A stretch of 64,000 nucleotides of DNA, from assembly GCF_017744555.1 (NCBI RefSeq), contig NZ_JAGIBD010000007.1:129446-193445 (forward strand), in the 5' to 3' direction. The stretch comes from Cellulomonas sp. GTDB taxonomy: Bacteria > Actinomycetota > Actinomycetes > Actinomycetales > Cellulomonadaceae. Position numbers and translations under genes: made by a program. Every line of letters starts with the position of its first letter. Within the stretch, counting starts at the first letter, position 1. Positions 1-9,290 of the stretch are shown here, piece by piece. The notes beneath the pieces were generated by a model. It searched no databases and had not been told where the DNA came from. It saw nothing but the letters and a program-made list of their open reading frames with translations.

Positions 1-844
<844 letters not shown>

Positions 845-893
845 GAGCACCGAGAGTAGTGCGCCCGCGCGCACGGCTGACACGATGGGCCGC

Positions 894-1391
894 ATGACGC
901 AGGACGACCTCACCATCCGCAGTGTCACCCACGACGAGGCGGGCGAGCTGCTCACCCTGCGCCGCGCGGCGTTCGTCACGGAGGCGCAGCAGTACGGCGA
1001 CCCGAACATCCCGCCCCTGACGCAGACGCTCGACGAGCTCCGCGCCGACCTCGACGCCGAGGGCGTCATCACGCTGGGGGCCTGGAGCGGGCACCGGATG
1101 ATCGGCTCGATCCGCGTCCTCATCGAGGGCACCAAGGCCACGCTCGGACGGTTCGCCGTGGCCCCCGACCTGCAGGGGCGGGGTGTCGGCACGCGCCTGC
1201 TCATGGCGATCCTGCCGTACCTGCCGGACGGCATCGAGGAGGTCTGGGTGTTCACCGGGCGCGACTCGCTGCAGAACCTGGCGCTCTACGAGAAGCACGG
1301 CTACGAGTTCGAGCACGACCGGACCGCCGGCGACCTCACCTACTCGTACCTGCGCAAGATGCTCGGCGACGACGACCGGGCGGACGCCTGA
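894..1391 (+). CDS. GNAT-family N-acetyltransferase
   Basis: A single GNAT domain of 165 residues. The acetyl-CoA loop is visible as VAPDLQGRGVGTRLL (Q/RxxGxG/A type), followed by a beta bulge and the C-terminal GYEFEHDR segment typical of the fold. The substrate cannot be read from sequence. The ATG at 894 is preferred over the in-frame ATG at 885, because CACGAT (881-886) stands seven bases before it, matching the leaderless pattern seen elsewhere here, and neither start has a ribosome binding site. It is transcribed divergently from purU across about 50 bases and ends in a strong hairpin shared with the convergent membrane protein gene. Confidence 0.85.
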   Translation: MTQDDLTIRSVTHDEAGELLTLRRAAFVTEAQQYGDPNIPPLTQTLDELRADLDAEGVITLGAWSGHRMIGSIRVLIEGTKATLGRFAVAPDLQGRGVGTRLLMAILPYLPDGIEEVWVFTGRDSLQNLALYEKHGYEFEHDRTAGDLTYSYLRKMLGDDDRADA

Positions 1392-1424
1392 CGTCGTCGT
1401 CGACCCGACGCTGACGACCCGGAT

Positions 1425-1468
1425 ACGACACGCCGGGCGGGTGCCGGTCACCCCGCCCGGCGTGTCGT
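1425..1468. terminator. Bidirectional hairpin terminator
   Basis: Perfect 17-bp inverted repeat, 1425-1441 with 1452-1468, around a 10-base loop. It lies between the ends of two convergent genes. There is no T-tract, as is common in high-GC actinomycetes. Confidence 0.75.
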
Positions 1469-1471
1469 GCG

Positions 1472-2020
1472 TCAGGCGCGGCCCGCGGAGCGCGCGCGGT
1501 AGTACTCCGAGGACGAGGGACGCCACAGCAGCACCAGGATGACCACCGCGAGCACGACCGACACCAGGCTGACGAGGGTCGCGGGGGTGACGCCGGTCGT
1601 GAAGCCGTAGAGCGTGAAGACGACGTTCAGGCCGCCGAACACCGTCGCGACGACGCGGGCCCACGACCGGCCGCCCTTGTTCGCCGCGGCCATCCAGAGC
1701 CACAGGCCGACGCCGATCAGGCCGACGACCGTGCCCAGCACGAGCGAGATCATGACGGCGGTGTCGAGCGCGTCCGCCGAGAGGTCGGTGCCCGACTTGG
1801 CGATCCCGTCGCGGATCGTGTCCTGCGTGGCCCAGCCGATCACGATGCCGACGAGGCTCAGCGCGGCACCGACGTACATCAGCTGGACGGCGCGGGTCAG
1901 CGACGCGGGGCGCTCGACGGCCGGGCCGACCTCCTGCTGGACGGGGTACGCGGGCGCGACGGGAGGGGCGACGGGCGGGGCGGACGGGGGGCCGCTCGGC
2001 ACCTGGTCGGGGTGGGTCAT
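1472..2020 (-). CDS. Proline-rich four-helix membrane protein, function unknown
   Basis: A 182-residue protein with a cytoplasmic-looking Pro/Ala tail over residues 1-35 (SGPPSAPPVAPPVAP). Four hydrophobic helices follow, at about residues 45-65, 88-112, 120-140 and 145-166. The C-terminus is short, basic and Tyr-containing (SSSEYYRARSAGRA). No catalytic motif is visible. Proteins of this form are common and uncharacterised in Micrococcales. It stands alone, with a short upstream spacer and a shared terminator at its 3' end. Confidence 0.7.
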   Translation of the reverse strand: MTHPDQVPSGPPSAPPVAPPVAPAYPVQQEVGPAVERPASLTRAVQLMYVGAALSLVGIVIGWATQDTIRDGIAKSGTDLSADALDTAVMISLVLGTVVGLIGVGLWLWMAAANKGGRSWARVVATVFGGLNVVFTLYGFTTGVTPATLVSLVSVVLAVVILVLLWRPSSSEYYRARSAGRA

Positions 2021-2121
2021 GACGATCTCCTCGGGACGTGGGTCCGTGCTGGACAGCCGGACAGTGGCACCAGGACGCTACCCGCTGTGCTCTGCTGACC
2101 TGCGAAGATTTCCCCACGTGG

Positions 2122-3051
2122 TCACGACCTGCGGCCCGACCGCCCGACGTCCACGAGGACAGCGGAGGGTCCCCGGCGTGTGCGGCGGCGGGCGACGGCG
2201 CGATCGACGGTCGGCTGGCCGAGGAGCACGCCGGCGAGCACGACGAGCACGCCCGCGACCTGCAGCGCGGACAGGTGCTCGCCCGCGACGGCGACACCGA
2301 GCAGCACGCCGGTGACGGGGTTGAGCAGCCCGACGAGCCCGACCGTGCCCGCGGGCAGGTGGCGCAGGCCGGTGAACCAGGCGAGGTAGGCGACGGCGGT
2401 CGCGACGAGCGAGACGTACGCGAAGCCGAGCAGCGCGCGCCCGTCGAGGGGCGGCGGGCCGCCCTCGACGACCAGCGCGACGGGCACGAGCACGAGCCCG
2501 CCCGCGACGAGCTGCCACGCGGTCGACGACACGACGTCGACGCCGTCGCTCCAGCGCGCCGCGAGCACGAACCCGACGCTCGCCATGACCATCGCGCTGA
2601 CCGACGCGAGCAGCCCGAGCCCGTCGATCGTGCCGCCTCCGGTGAGCACGGTCGCGGCGACGCCGACCACGCCGAGCCCGGCGCCGACGGCGGCGAGCGG
2701 GCGGGGTCGCTGCGCGAGCAGGGCCCACGCGACCAGCATCATCACGACGGGCGAGGTCGCCATGACGGTCGACGCGACGCTCGTCGGCAGGAGCTGCGCG
2801 GCGACGTACACGAGCGCGAAGAACGCGCCCATCGTCAGCGTGCCGAGCACGAGCGACCGCCACCACCACGCGCCACGGGGCAGACGCCGCGCGACGAGGA
2901 GCAGGACGAGCCCGGCGGGCAGCGCGCGCAGCACCGCACCCCAGAGGGCGGCGTCCGCAGGGAGCGCGTGCCGGGTCACCCAGTAGGTCGTGCCCCAGGT
3001 GATCGGGGCGACGGCGGTGACGAGCGACCAGCGGGCCGAAGTGTCTTCCAT
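2122..3051 (-). CDS. EamA/DMT-family transporter
   Basis: A 309-residue integral membrane protein with about ten hydrophobic helices arranged as two EamA repeats. The second repeat ends in the typical segment GLVGLLNPVTGVLLGVAVAG. The family exports amino acids, metabolites or drugs; the substrate here is unknown. An Arg-rich tail (RRRTRRG) follows the last helix. The start is taken as the ATG at 3051. A TAGATT -10 hexamer at 3064-3059 lies seven bases upstream, implying a leaderless message, and no Shine-Dalgarno precedes this ATG or the GTG at 3072. The gene is divergent from a MarR regulator. The operator palindrome is centred exactly on this start codon, so MarR control of the exporter is very likely. 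Confidence 0.88.
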   Translation of the reverse strand: MEDTSARWSLVTAVAPITWGTTYWVTRHALPADAALWGAVLRALPAGLVLLLVARRLPRGAWWWRSLVLGTLTMGAFFALVYVAAQLLPTSVASTVMATSPVVMMLVAWALLAQRPRPLAAVGAGLGVVGVAATVLTGGGTIDGLGLLASVSAMVMASVGFVLAARWSDGVDVVSSTAWQLVAGGLVLVPVALVVEGGPPPLDGRALLGFAYVSLVATAVAYLAWFTGLRHLPAGTVGLVGLLNPVTGVLLGVAVAGEHLSALQVAGVLVVLAGVLLGQPTVDRAVARRRTRRGPSAVLVDVGRSGRRS

Positions 3052-3077
3052 GGAAGACAATCTAGCTTCCACGGAAG
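3042..3077. promoter_or_regulatory. Double MarR operator in the divergent EamA/MarR promoter region
   Basis: TGTCTTCCATGGAAGACA (3042-3059) is a perfect 18-bp palindrome. A second copy of its core, CTTCCACGGAAG, lies at 3066-3077 with one central mismatch. The centres (3050.5 and 3071.5) are 21 bp apart, two helical turns, so two dimers would sit on one DNA face. The first site covers the EamA start codon. The second overlaps the space between the two -10 elements (TAGATT on minus, TATCGT at 3079-3084 on plus). Autoregulation plus control of the exporter is inferred. Confidence 0.75.
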
Positions 3078-3092
3078 GTATCGTCGACCCCT

Positions 3093-3608
3093 GTGACCGA
3101 CGACCGTCCCGACCGGCTCGACCTCATCCAGCGCGCGTGGCGTACGGAGCGCCCTGACCTCGACGTCCGTCCCCAGGGCGTCATCGGGCGTCTGCACCGC
3201 GTCGCGGGGCACGTCACCGCGGAGCTCACCGCGATCTACCAGCAGCACGGGCTCGGGGAGGGTGACTTCGACGTCCTCGCGACCCTCCGTCGGGCCGGCG
3301 CGCCCTACGAGCGCACGCCGACCGACCTCGCCGCCAACACGCTCGTCACGTCCGGGGCGATGACCAAGCGAGTCGACCGGCTCGAGCGCGCCGGGCTCGT
3401 CACGCGCAGGCCCAGCGACGTCGACGGGCGCGGCCGCGTGGTCGCGCTCACCCCGCACGGCAAGGACGTGATCGACGCCGCCTTCACCGACCACATGGTC
3501 AACGAGCGCCGGCTCCTGGACGCGCTCGACGCCGACGATGTCGCGCAGCTCGAGCGCCTGCTCAAGCGGTGGCTCGCCGTGTTCGAGGAGCCCGCGGCGC
3601 GCGACTGA
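3093..3608 (+). CDS. MarR-family transcriptional regulator
   Basis: A 171-residue regulator with a MarR winged helix. The helix-turn-helix core (about residues 70-115) includes LAANTLVTSGAMTKRVDRLE, followed by the wing VTRRPSDVDGRGRVVALT. The N-terminal part (HRVAGHVTAELTAIYQQHGL) and the C-terminal helix form the dimer interface in this family. It starts at GTG 3093. TATCGT lies eight bases upstream, and no Shine-Dalgarno is seen. It most likely represses itself and the adjacent EamA transporter through the paired palindromes in the spacer, releasing them on binding a small ligand. The ligand cannot be inferred. Confidence 0.92.
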   Translation: MTDDRPDRLDLIQRAWRTERPDLDVRPQGVIGRLHRVAGHVTAELTAIYQQHGLGEGDFDVLATLRRAGAPYERTPTDLAANTLVTSGAMTKRVDRLERAGLVTRRPSDVDGRGRVVALTPHGKDVIDAAFTDHMVNERRLLDALDADDVAQLERLLKRWLAVFEEPAARD

Positions 3609-3711
3609 ACGCGTTGCGGGCACCTCGGCCGCAGGAGGGCGGCCCGGTTGCGGCCGGACCGGCCCCGCGTAGCGTGACCTGCGATTCGTCGACGACGCCG
3701 CAGGGGGCAGC

Positions 3712-5964
3712 ATGGTCGCGCAGTCGCAGGTCGAGCTCGTCCGGACCGACCCGGAGCTCCCTCCGGTCGGCGTCGTGGAACGCGGCCCGGCGCCGCCCGC
3801 CCGTCGGGTCGGGCTGGTCGTCGTCGCGGTGCTGGGCGCCGTCGCATGGTCGGTCCTCGCGCTCGTGCGCGGCGAGCACGTCAACGCGGTCTGGTTCGTG
3901 TTCGCGGCCGTCTGCACGTACGTCATCGCGTACCGCTTCTACGCCCGGCTCGTGGAGTCCCGCATCGTGCGGCCGCGCGACGACCGCGCGACGCCCGCCG
4001 AGCAGCTCGACAACGCCAAGGACTTCATGCCGACCGACCGGCGGGTCCTGTACGGCCACCACTTCGCGGCCATCGCCGGCGCCGGCCCGCTCGTCGGCCC
4101 CGTGCTCGCGGCCCAGATGGGCTACCTGCCCGGGACCGTCTGGATCATCGTCGGCTGCGTGCTCGGCGGTGCCGTGCAGGACTACCTCGTGCTCGCGCTG
4201 TCCGTGCGGCGGCACGGGCGCAGCGTCGGGCAGATGGCGCGCGACGAGCTCGGCCGGGTCGGTGGAGTCGCGGCGCTGGTCGCCGTGTTCGTCATCATGA
4301 TCATCCTCATCGCGGTGCTCGCCCTCGTGGTCGTCAACGCGCTCGCCCAGAGCCCGTGGGGCGTGTTCTCGCTCGCGATGACGATCCCGATCGCGCTGTT
4401 CATGGGCGTGTACCTGCGGGTGCTGCGGCCCGGACGGGTCTCGGAGGTCACGCTCATCGGCGTGGGGCTGCTGCTGCTCGCGATCGTCGCGGGCGGGTGG
4501 GTCGCCGAGACGTCGTGGGGGCAGGACTGGTTCACGCTCAGCCCCGTCGCGCTCGCCTGGTGGCTCGCGGCGTACGGGTTCGCCGCCTCGGTGCTGCCCG
4601 TCTGGCTGCTGCTCGCGCCGCGCGACTACCTGTCGACGTTCATGAAGGTCGGCACGATCGTGCTGCTGGCCGTCGGCATCCTCGTCGCGCGTCCCGAGGT
4701 GCAGGCGCCCGCGGTGTCGCAGTTCGCGCTGCGCGGCGACGGGCCGGTGTTCGCCGGCGCGCTGTTCCCGTTCCTGTTCATCACGATCGCGTGCGGCGCC
4801 CTGTCCGGGTTCCACTCGCTCATCGCGTCGGGCACCACGCCGAAGATGCTCGAGAAGGAGAGCCAGGCCAAGCTGATCGGCTACGGCGGCATGATGATGG
4901 AGTCGTTCGTCGCCGTGATGGCGCTGGTCACCGCGGTGGTCATCGACCAGCACCTCTACTTCGCGATCAACGCGCCGGCGGGGGCGACCGGTGGGACGGC
5001 CGAGACGGCCGCCGCGTACGTCAACGGGCTCGGCCTGGGCGGCACGCCGATCACGCCCGGGGAGATCCAGCAGGCGGCGACGGCGGTCGGGGAGGAGTCC
5101 GTCGTCTCGCGGACCGGCGGTGCGCCGACGCTCGCACTCGGCATGTCGCAGGTGCTCAGCAGCGTCGTCGGCGGTTCCGGGCTCGCGGCGTTCTGGTACC
5201 ACTTCGCGATCATGTTCGAGGCGCTGTTCATCCTCACGACGGTCGACGCCGGCACGCGCGTCGCGCGGTTCATGCTGTCCGACAGCCTCGGCAACCTCCC
5301 TGGCCCGGGCCGCAGGTTCCGGGACCCGTCGTGGCGCGTCGGCGCGTGGCTGTGCGCGCTCGTCGTCGTCGCCCTGTGGGGCGCGATCGTGCTCATGGGG
5401 GTCACCGACCCGCTCGGCGGCATCAACACGCTGTTCCCGCTGTTCGGCATCGCGAACCAGCTGCTCGCCGCCGTCGCGCTCACCGTCGTCACCGTCGTCG
5501 TCGTGAAGAAACGGCTCTACCGGTGGGTGTGGATCCCCGCGCTGCCGCTCGTGTGGGACCTCGCCGTCACGATGACCGCGTCGTACCAGAAGGTCTTCAG
5601 CGCCGAGCCGCGCATCGGGTACTGGGCGCAGCATCGCGCGTTCCAGGACGCGCGTGCCGCCGGCGAGCAGTCGTTCGGCGTCGCGAAGACGCCCGCCGAG
5701 ATGGACGCCGTCATCCGGAACACCGCGATCCAGGGGACGCTGTCGATCGTGTTCGCCGGCCTCGTGCTGGTGGTCGTCCTCGCCGCCGTCGTGGTCGTCG
5801 TGCGGTCCGTGCGGGCCGGTGGCCTGCCGACCACCGAGGACCCCGAGGTGCCGTCGCGCCTGTTCGCGCCGAAGGGCATGATCCCGACGCCCGCCGAGCG
5901 TGAGGTCCAGGCGCAGTGGGACGCGCGCGCCGCCGACCGGGTCGGGAGCGTGGCGGCGAGATGA
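3712..5964 (+). CDS. cstA: CstA/BtsT-family carbon starvation protein (pyruvate/peptide transporter)
   Basis: A 750-residue polytopic membrane protein. The CstA signature begins near residue 100 with KDFMPTDRRVLYGHHFAAIAG and GPLVGPVLAAQMGYLPG. Later come the loop GTTPKMLEKESQAK and the helix-rich C-terminal half with LFPLFGIANQLLA. Characterised relatives take up peptides or pyruvate by proton symport when carbon is scarce. A TAGCGT-like -10 lies about 45 bases upstream, and GGGGGC precedes the ATG at 3712 by two to three bases. The stop overlaps the start of ybdD (ATGA), the arrangement normal for this pair. An alternative frame across the same bases is only a GC shadow. Confidence 0.93.
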   Translation: MVAQSQVELVRTDPELPPVGVVERGPAPPARRVGLVVVAVLGAVAWSVLALVRGEHVNAVWFVFAAVCTYVIAYRFYARLVESRIVRPRDDRATPAEQLDNAKDFMPTDRRVLYGHHFAAIAGAGPLVGPVLAAQMGYLPGTVWIIVGCVLGGAVQDYLVLALSVRRHGRSVGQMARDELGRVGGVAALVAVFVIMIILIAVLALVVVNALAQSPWGVFSLAMTIPIALFMGVYLRVLRPGRVSEVTLIGVGLLLLAIVAGGWVAETSWGQDWFTLSPVALAWWLAAYGFAASVLPVWLLLAPRDYLSTFMKVGTIVLLAVGILVARPEVQAPAVSQFALRGDGPVFAGALFPFLFITIACGALSGFHSLIASGTTPKMLEKESQAKLIGYGGMMMESFVAVMALVTAVVIDQHLYFAINAPAGATGGTAETAAAYVNGLGLGGTPITPGEIQQAATAVGEESVVSRTGGAPTLALGMSQVLSSVVGGSGLAAFWYHFAIMFEALFILTTVDAGTRVARFMLSDSLGNLPGPGRRFRDPSWRVGAWLCALVVVALWGAIVLMGVTDPLGGINTLFPLFGIANQLLAAVALTVVTVVVVKKRLYRWVWIPALPLVWDLAVTMTASYQKVFSAEPRIGYWAQHRAFQDARAAGEQSFGVAKTPAEMDAVIRNTAIQGTLSIVFAGLVLVVVLAAVVVVVRSVRAGGLPTTEDPEVPSRLFAPKGMIPTPAEREVQAQWDARAADRVGSVAAR

Positions 5965-6206
5965 GCGACGCGACCGCCGTCGGGCGCCGGACGGACGCTC
6001 GCGGACGAGGTGTCGTCCGCGGGATCGTGCGCGCCGGCGCGGCCGTCCGCTGGTACACCACGACGCTGCTCGGGGACCGCGACTACGCGCGCTACGTCGC
6101 GCACCTCGCGCGCACGCACCCCGGCGCCGTCCCGGTGACCGAGAAGGAGTACTGGCGCGCCCGGCACGCGGAGCAGGACGCCCACCCGTCGGCGCGCTGC
6201 TGCTGA
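5961..6206 (+). CDS. YbdD/YjiX-family small protein (DUF466)
   Basis: An 81-residue cytosolic protein. The family core is RDYARYVAHLARTHPGAVPVT, followed by EKEYWRARH, and it ends in CC. Members are almost always encoded immediately after a CstA/BtsT transporter and are thought to assist it; the mechanism is not established. The ATG at 5961 overlaps the cstA stop by four bases (ATGA), indicating translational coupling. An upstream start at 5916 would lie inside cstA and is not supported. Confidence 0.87.
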   Translation: MSDATAVGRRTDARGRGVVRGIVRAGAAVRWYTTTLLGDRDYARYVAHLARTHPGAVPVTEKEYWRARHAEQDAHPSARCC

Positions 6207-6261
6207 CGCCGGCCGCCCGGGCCGCGGAATCGCGGGACCGGAACCGGCTCCGGCTTGGTAG

Positions 6262-6345
6262 CCTGTCCCGGTCGCGACTGGCGCAGAGGTGGGGAACCAC
6301 CGGGGAGCGACGCAGCAGCAGACTTCGGGTCGGACGCCTGGGCCC
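6262..6345 (+). promoter_or_regulatory. ZTP (pfl) riboswitch upstream of glyA-folD
   Basis: The aptamer can be drawn by hand. P1 pairs GTCGC (6271-6275) with GCGAC (6307-6311). Inside it, ACTGGCG is followed by a P2 hairpin GGTGG-ggaa-CCACC (6288-6301) and the conserved GGGGAGCGAC. The 3' subdomain ends in GCCTGGGC (6336-6343). These are hallmark elements of the pfl RNA, which binds ZTP/ZMP when 10-formyl-THF is short. Downstream, CACACC-gct-GGTGTG (6354-6368) may be part of the expression platform. glyA and folD are classic targets. Class assignment is by recalled consensus; no covariance search was run. Confidence 0.85.
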
Positions 6346-6438
6346 ACGGTCACCACACCGCTGGTGTGCGTGCCCGTCCGTGTGCCGGGTGCGACCACGA
6401 GCTTCGACAAGCCGTCCGCTGATGCCTGAGGAGTGTCC

Positions 6439-7728
6439 ATGAGCGCCGACAACACCCCGATCCTCGACCAGAACATCTCCGAGCTCGACCCGGAGATCGC
6501 CGCCGTCCTCGACGGCGAGCTCGCGCGCCAGCAGGGCACGCTCGAGATGATCGCGTCCGAGAACTTCGTGCCGAAGGCCGTCCTGCAGGCGCAGGGCTCC
6601 GTGCTCACCAACAAGTACGCAGAGGGCTACCCGGGCCGCCGCTACTACGGCGGCTGCGAGCAGGTCGACATCGCCGAGAACATCGCGATCGACCGCGCCA
6701 AGGCCCTGTTCGGCGCCGAGCACGCGAACGTCCAGCCGCACTCGGGCGCGACGGCGAACGCCGCCGTGCTGCACGCCCTCATCAACGCGGGCGACAAGAT
6801 CCTCGGTCTCGAGCTCGCGCACGGCGGCCACCTCACGCACGGCATGCGGATCAACTTCTCCGGCAAGCTCTACGACGTCGCGTCGTACGGCGTCGACCCG
6901 CAGACGTTCCTCGTCGAGCCCGAGGCCGTCCGCAAGGCGGCGCTCGAGCACCGCCCCGACGTCATCATCGGCGGCTGGTCCGCCTACCCGCGGCACCTCG
7001 ACTTCGAGGCGTTCCGGTCCATCGCCGACGAGGTCGGCGCGAAGCTCTGGGTCGACATGGCGCACTTCGCGGGCCTCGTCGCCGCGGGCCTGCACCCGTC
7101 GCCCGTGCCGCACTCCGACGTCGTGTCGTCGACCGTGCACAAGACCATCGGCGGCCCCCGCTCGGGCTTCATCCTGAGCAAGGAGGAGTACGCCAAGAAG
7201 ATCGACTCCGCCGTGTTCCCGGGCCAGCAGGGCGGCCCGCTCATGCACGTCGTGGCCGCGAAGGCCGTCGCGTTCAAGGTCGCCGGCACGGAGGACTTCA
7301 AGGCCCGCCAGCAGCGCACGCTCGACGGCGCCCGCCTCATCGCGGACCGCCTCAACGCGCCCGACGTGGCCGCGGCCGGCGTCTCCGTGCTCACCGGCGG
7401 CACCGACGTGCACCTCGTACTCGTCGACCTGCGCCACTCGGACCTCGACGGCCAGCAGGCCGAGGACCTCCTGCACGCCGCCGGCATCACCGTGAACCGC
7501 AACGCCGTCCCGTTCGACCCGCGCCCCCCGCGCGTCACGTCCGGCCTGCGGATCGGCACGCCCGCGCTCGCGACCCGCGGCTTCGGCGACGCCGAGTTCA
7601 CCGAGGTCGCCGACATCATCGCGAACGCACTGGTCAACGGTGCCGCGACCGACGTCGAGGCGCTCAAGGCCCGGGTGGCCAAGCTCACCGAGGCCTTCCC
7701 GCTGTACGGCGACCTGAAGCAGTACTGA
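6439..7728 (+). CDS. glyA: Serine hydroxymethyltransferase
   Basis: PLP enzyme converting serine and THF to glycine and 5,10-methylene-THF. The 429-residue protein has the family landmarks in order: [46 protein letters not shown] and the PLP-lysine segment [14 protein letters not shown] (Lys near residue 235). The C-terminal motif is [13 protein letters not shown]. The ATG at 6439 is chosen because GAGGAG (6428-6433) lies five bases upstream; a GTG six bases earlier falls within that site. It is preceded by a 230-base leader holding a ZTP riboswitch. The stop overlaps the folD start by one base (TGATG), so the two folate enzymes are co-translated. Confidence 0.97.
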   Translation: MSADNTPILDQNISELDPEIAAVLDGELARQQGTLEMIASENFVPKAVLQAQGSVLTNKYAEGYPGRRYYGGCEQVDIAENIAIDRAKALFGAEHANVQPHSGATANAAVLHALINAGDKILGLELAHGGHLTHGMRINFSGKLYDVASYGVDPQTFLVEPEAVRKAALEHRPDVIIGGWSAYPRHLDFEAFRSIADEVGAKLWVDMAHFAGLVAAGLHPSPVPHSDVVSSTVHKTIGGPRSGFILSKEEYAKKIDSAVFPGQQGGPLMHVVAAKAVAFKVAGTEDFKARQQRTLDGARLIADRLNAPDVAAAGVSVLTGGTDVHLVLVDLRHSDLDGQQAEDLLHAAGITVNRNAVPFDPRPPRVTSGLRIGTPALATRGFGDAEFTEVADIIANALVNGAATDVEALKARVAKLTEAFPLYGDLKQY

Positions 7729-8609
7729 TGACGGCACAGATCCTCGACGGGACCGCGACCGCGGCCCGGATCAAGGGCGAGCTCACCGAGCGGGTCGCCG
7801 CGCTCGCGGCCCGTGGCATCGTCCCCGGGCTCGGTACGCTGCTCGTCGGCGACGACCCCGGCTCGCGCTGGTACGTGGCGGGCAAGCACAAGGACTGCGC
7901 CGAGGTCGGCATCGCCTCCATCCGCGAAGACCTGCCGGAGACCGCGACGCAGGAGGACATCGAGGCCGCGGTGCGCCGGCTGAACGACGACCCGGCCTGC
8001 ACCGGGTTCATCGTGCAGCTGCCGTTGCCGAAGGGCATCGACACCAACCGCGTGCTCGAGCTGATCGACCCCGACAAGGACGCCGACGGGCTGCACCCGA
8101 CGAACCTCGGGCGCCTGGTGCTGCGGGTCAACGAGCCCGTCACGTCGCCGCTGCCGTGCACGCCGCGCGGAATCGTCGACCTGCTGCTGCGGCACGACGT
8201 CGACCTGCGCGGCGCAGACGTCGTGGTCGTCGGGCGCGGAGTCACCGTCGGGCGGTCGATCGGGCTGCTGCTGACGCGCCGTGAGCTCAACGCGACCGTC
8301 ACGCTCACGCACACCGGGACCGTCGACCTCGCGGAGCACACCCGCAACGCCGACGTGGTCATCGCGGCCGCGGGCGTGCCCGGCATCATCACGGCCGACA
8401 TGGTCAAGCCGGGTGCCGCGGTGGTCGACGTGGGTGTGTCCCGCGCGACCGACCCCGAGACCGGCAAGAGCCGGGTCGTCGGGGATGTCGACCCGGGTGT
8501 GCGCGAGGTCGCGGCGTGGGTCTCGCCCAACCCGGGCGGCGTCGGGCCGATGACGCGCGCGATGCTGCTGAGCAACGTGGTCGACACGGCGGAGCGCCTG
8601 TCCGCCTGA
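7728..8609 (+). CDS. folD: Bifunctional methylene-THF dehydrogenase/cyclohydrolase
   Basis: Interconverts 5,10-methylene-THF and 10-formyl-THF, the step after GlyA. The 293-residue protein carries the catalytic Tyr/Lys pair in [10 protein letters not shown] (about residues 48-56). It also has the substrate motif QLPLPKGID, the NADP Rossmann segment [14 protein letters not shown] and the C-terminal [14 protein letters not shown]. The length is normal. The ATG is fused to the glyA stop, so expression should follow the upstream ZTP riboswitch. A strong hairpin closes the operon ten bases after the stop. Confidence 0.97.
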   Translation: MTAQILDGTATAARIKGELTERVAALAARGIVPGLGTLLVGDDPGSRWYVAGKHKDCAEVGIASIREDLPETATQEDIEAAVRRLNDDPACTGFIVQLPLPKGIDTNRVLELIDPDKDADGLHPTNLGRLVLRVNEPVTSPLPCTPRGIVDLLLRHDVDLRGADVVVVGRGVTVGRSIGLLLTRRELNATVTLTHTGTVDLAEHTRNADVVIAAAGVPGIITADMVKPGAAVVDVGVSRATDPETGKSRVVGDVDPGVREVAAWVSPNPGGVGPMTRAMLLSNVVDTAERLSA

Positions 8610-8618
8610 GCTCGTGCT

Positions 8619-8654
8619 GACGGCCGCTCCGGGGACCTCCCCGGGGCGGCCGTC
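8619..8654 (+). terminator. Intrinsic-type terminator after folD
   Basis: A 16-bp stem (8619-8634 with 8639-8654, one G-U pair) and a four-base loop, ten bases past the folD stop, ending the glyA-folD transcript. Confidence 0.8.
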
Positions 8655-8730
8655 TCGTCGTCCGGCCGATGTCGGCTCCCGGTGGCAGCCTGGACCCTGA
8701 CCGCAGCGCCGCGTCTCGGGAGGGATCGTC

Positions 8731-9216
8731 ATGGGCAGGATCCACACGCACCTCTGGTTCGCCGACCAGGCCGAGCAGGCCGCCGAGTTCTACGTGTCCC
8801 TCATCCCGAACTCGTCCATCACGTCGGTCGTCAAGGCGCCGCCGGGTGTGCCCGACGTCCCCGAGGGGGCCGTGTTCGTGGTCGACCTGCTGCTCGACGA
8901 CCACCAGGTCACGCTGCTCAACGCCGGTCCCGCGTTCCAGCTCGACGAGGCGTTCTCGTTCGTCCTCGACTGCGGCGACCAGGCCGAGATCGACCACTAC
9001 TGGGACGCGCTCGTCGCCGGCGGCGGCGAGCACAGCCAGTGCGGCTGGCTCAAGGACCGGTTCGGCGTCTCGTGGCAGGTCGTGCCCGCGGGGTTCAACG
9101 ACATGCTCGGGGACGACGCCGACCCGGCTGCCCGGGCGCGGGCGATGGCCGCCGTGCTGACGATGACCAAGCTCGACATCGCGGCGATCGAGGCCGCGTT
9201 CGAGGGCACCGCCTGA
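8731..9216 (+). CDS. VOC-superfamily protein, PhnB-like
   Basis: A 161-residue PhnB-type VOC domain (formerly labelled 3-demethylubiquinone methyltransferase-like). The N-terminus THLWFADQAEQAAEFYVSLIPNS is the family opening. The second module has CGDQAEIDHYWDALVAGG and the conserved CGWLKDRFGVSWQVVP. These proteins are of uncertain function; some may bind metal or modify small molecules. GGGAGGG five bases before the ATG at 8731 supports the start. It is monocistronic as far as can be seen. Confidence 0.85.
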   Translation: MGRIHTHLWFADQAEQAAEFYVSLIPNSSITSVVKAPPGVPDVPEGAVFVVDLLLDDHQVTLLNAGPAFQLDEAFSFVLDCGDQAEIDHYWDALVAGGGEHSQCGWLKDRFGVSWQVVPAGFNDMLGDDADPAARARAMAAVLTMTKLDIAAIEAAFEGTA

Positions 9217-9290
9217 GCCTGCCCGTCGCGTGACCGGCACCTCACGCGAGGTGCGGCGGGGGTGTCGGTGAGGTCGTGTTGGATGGTCCG

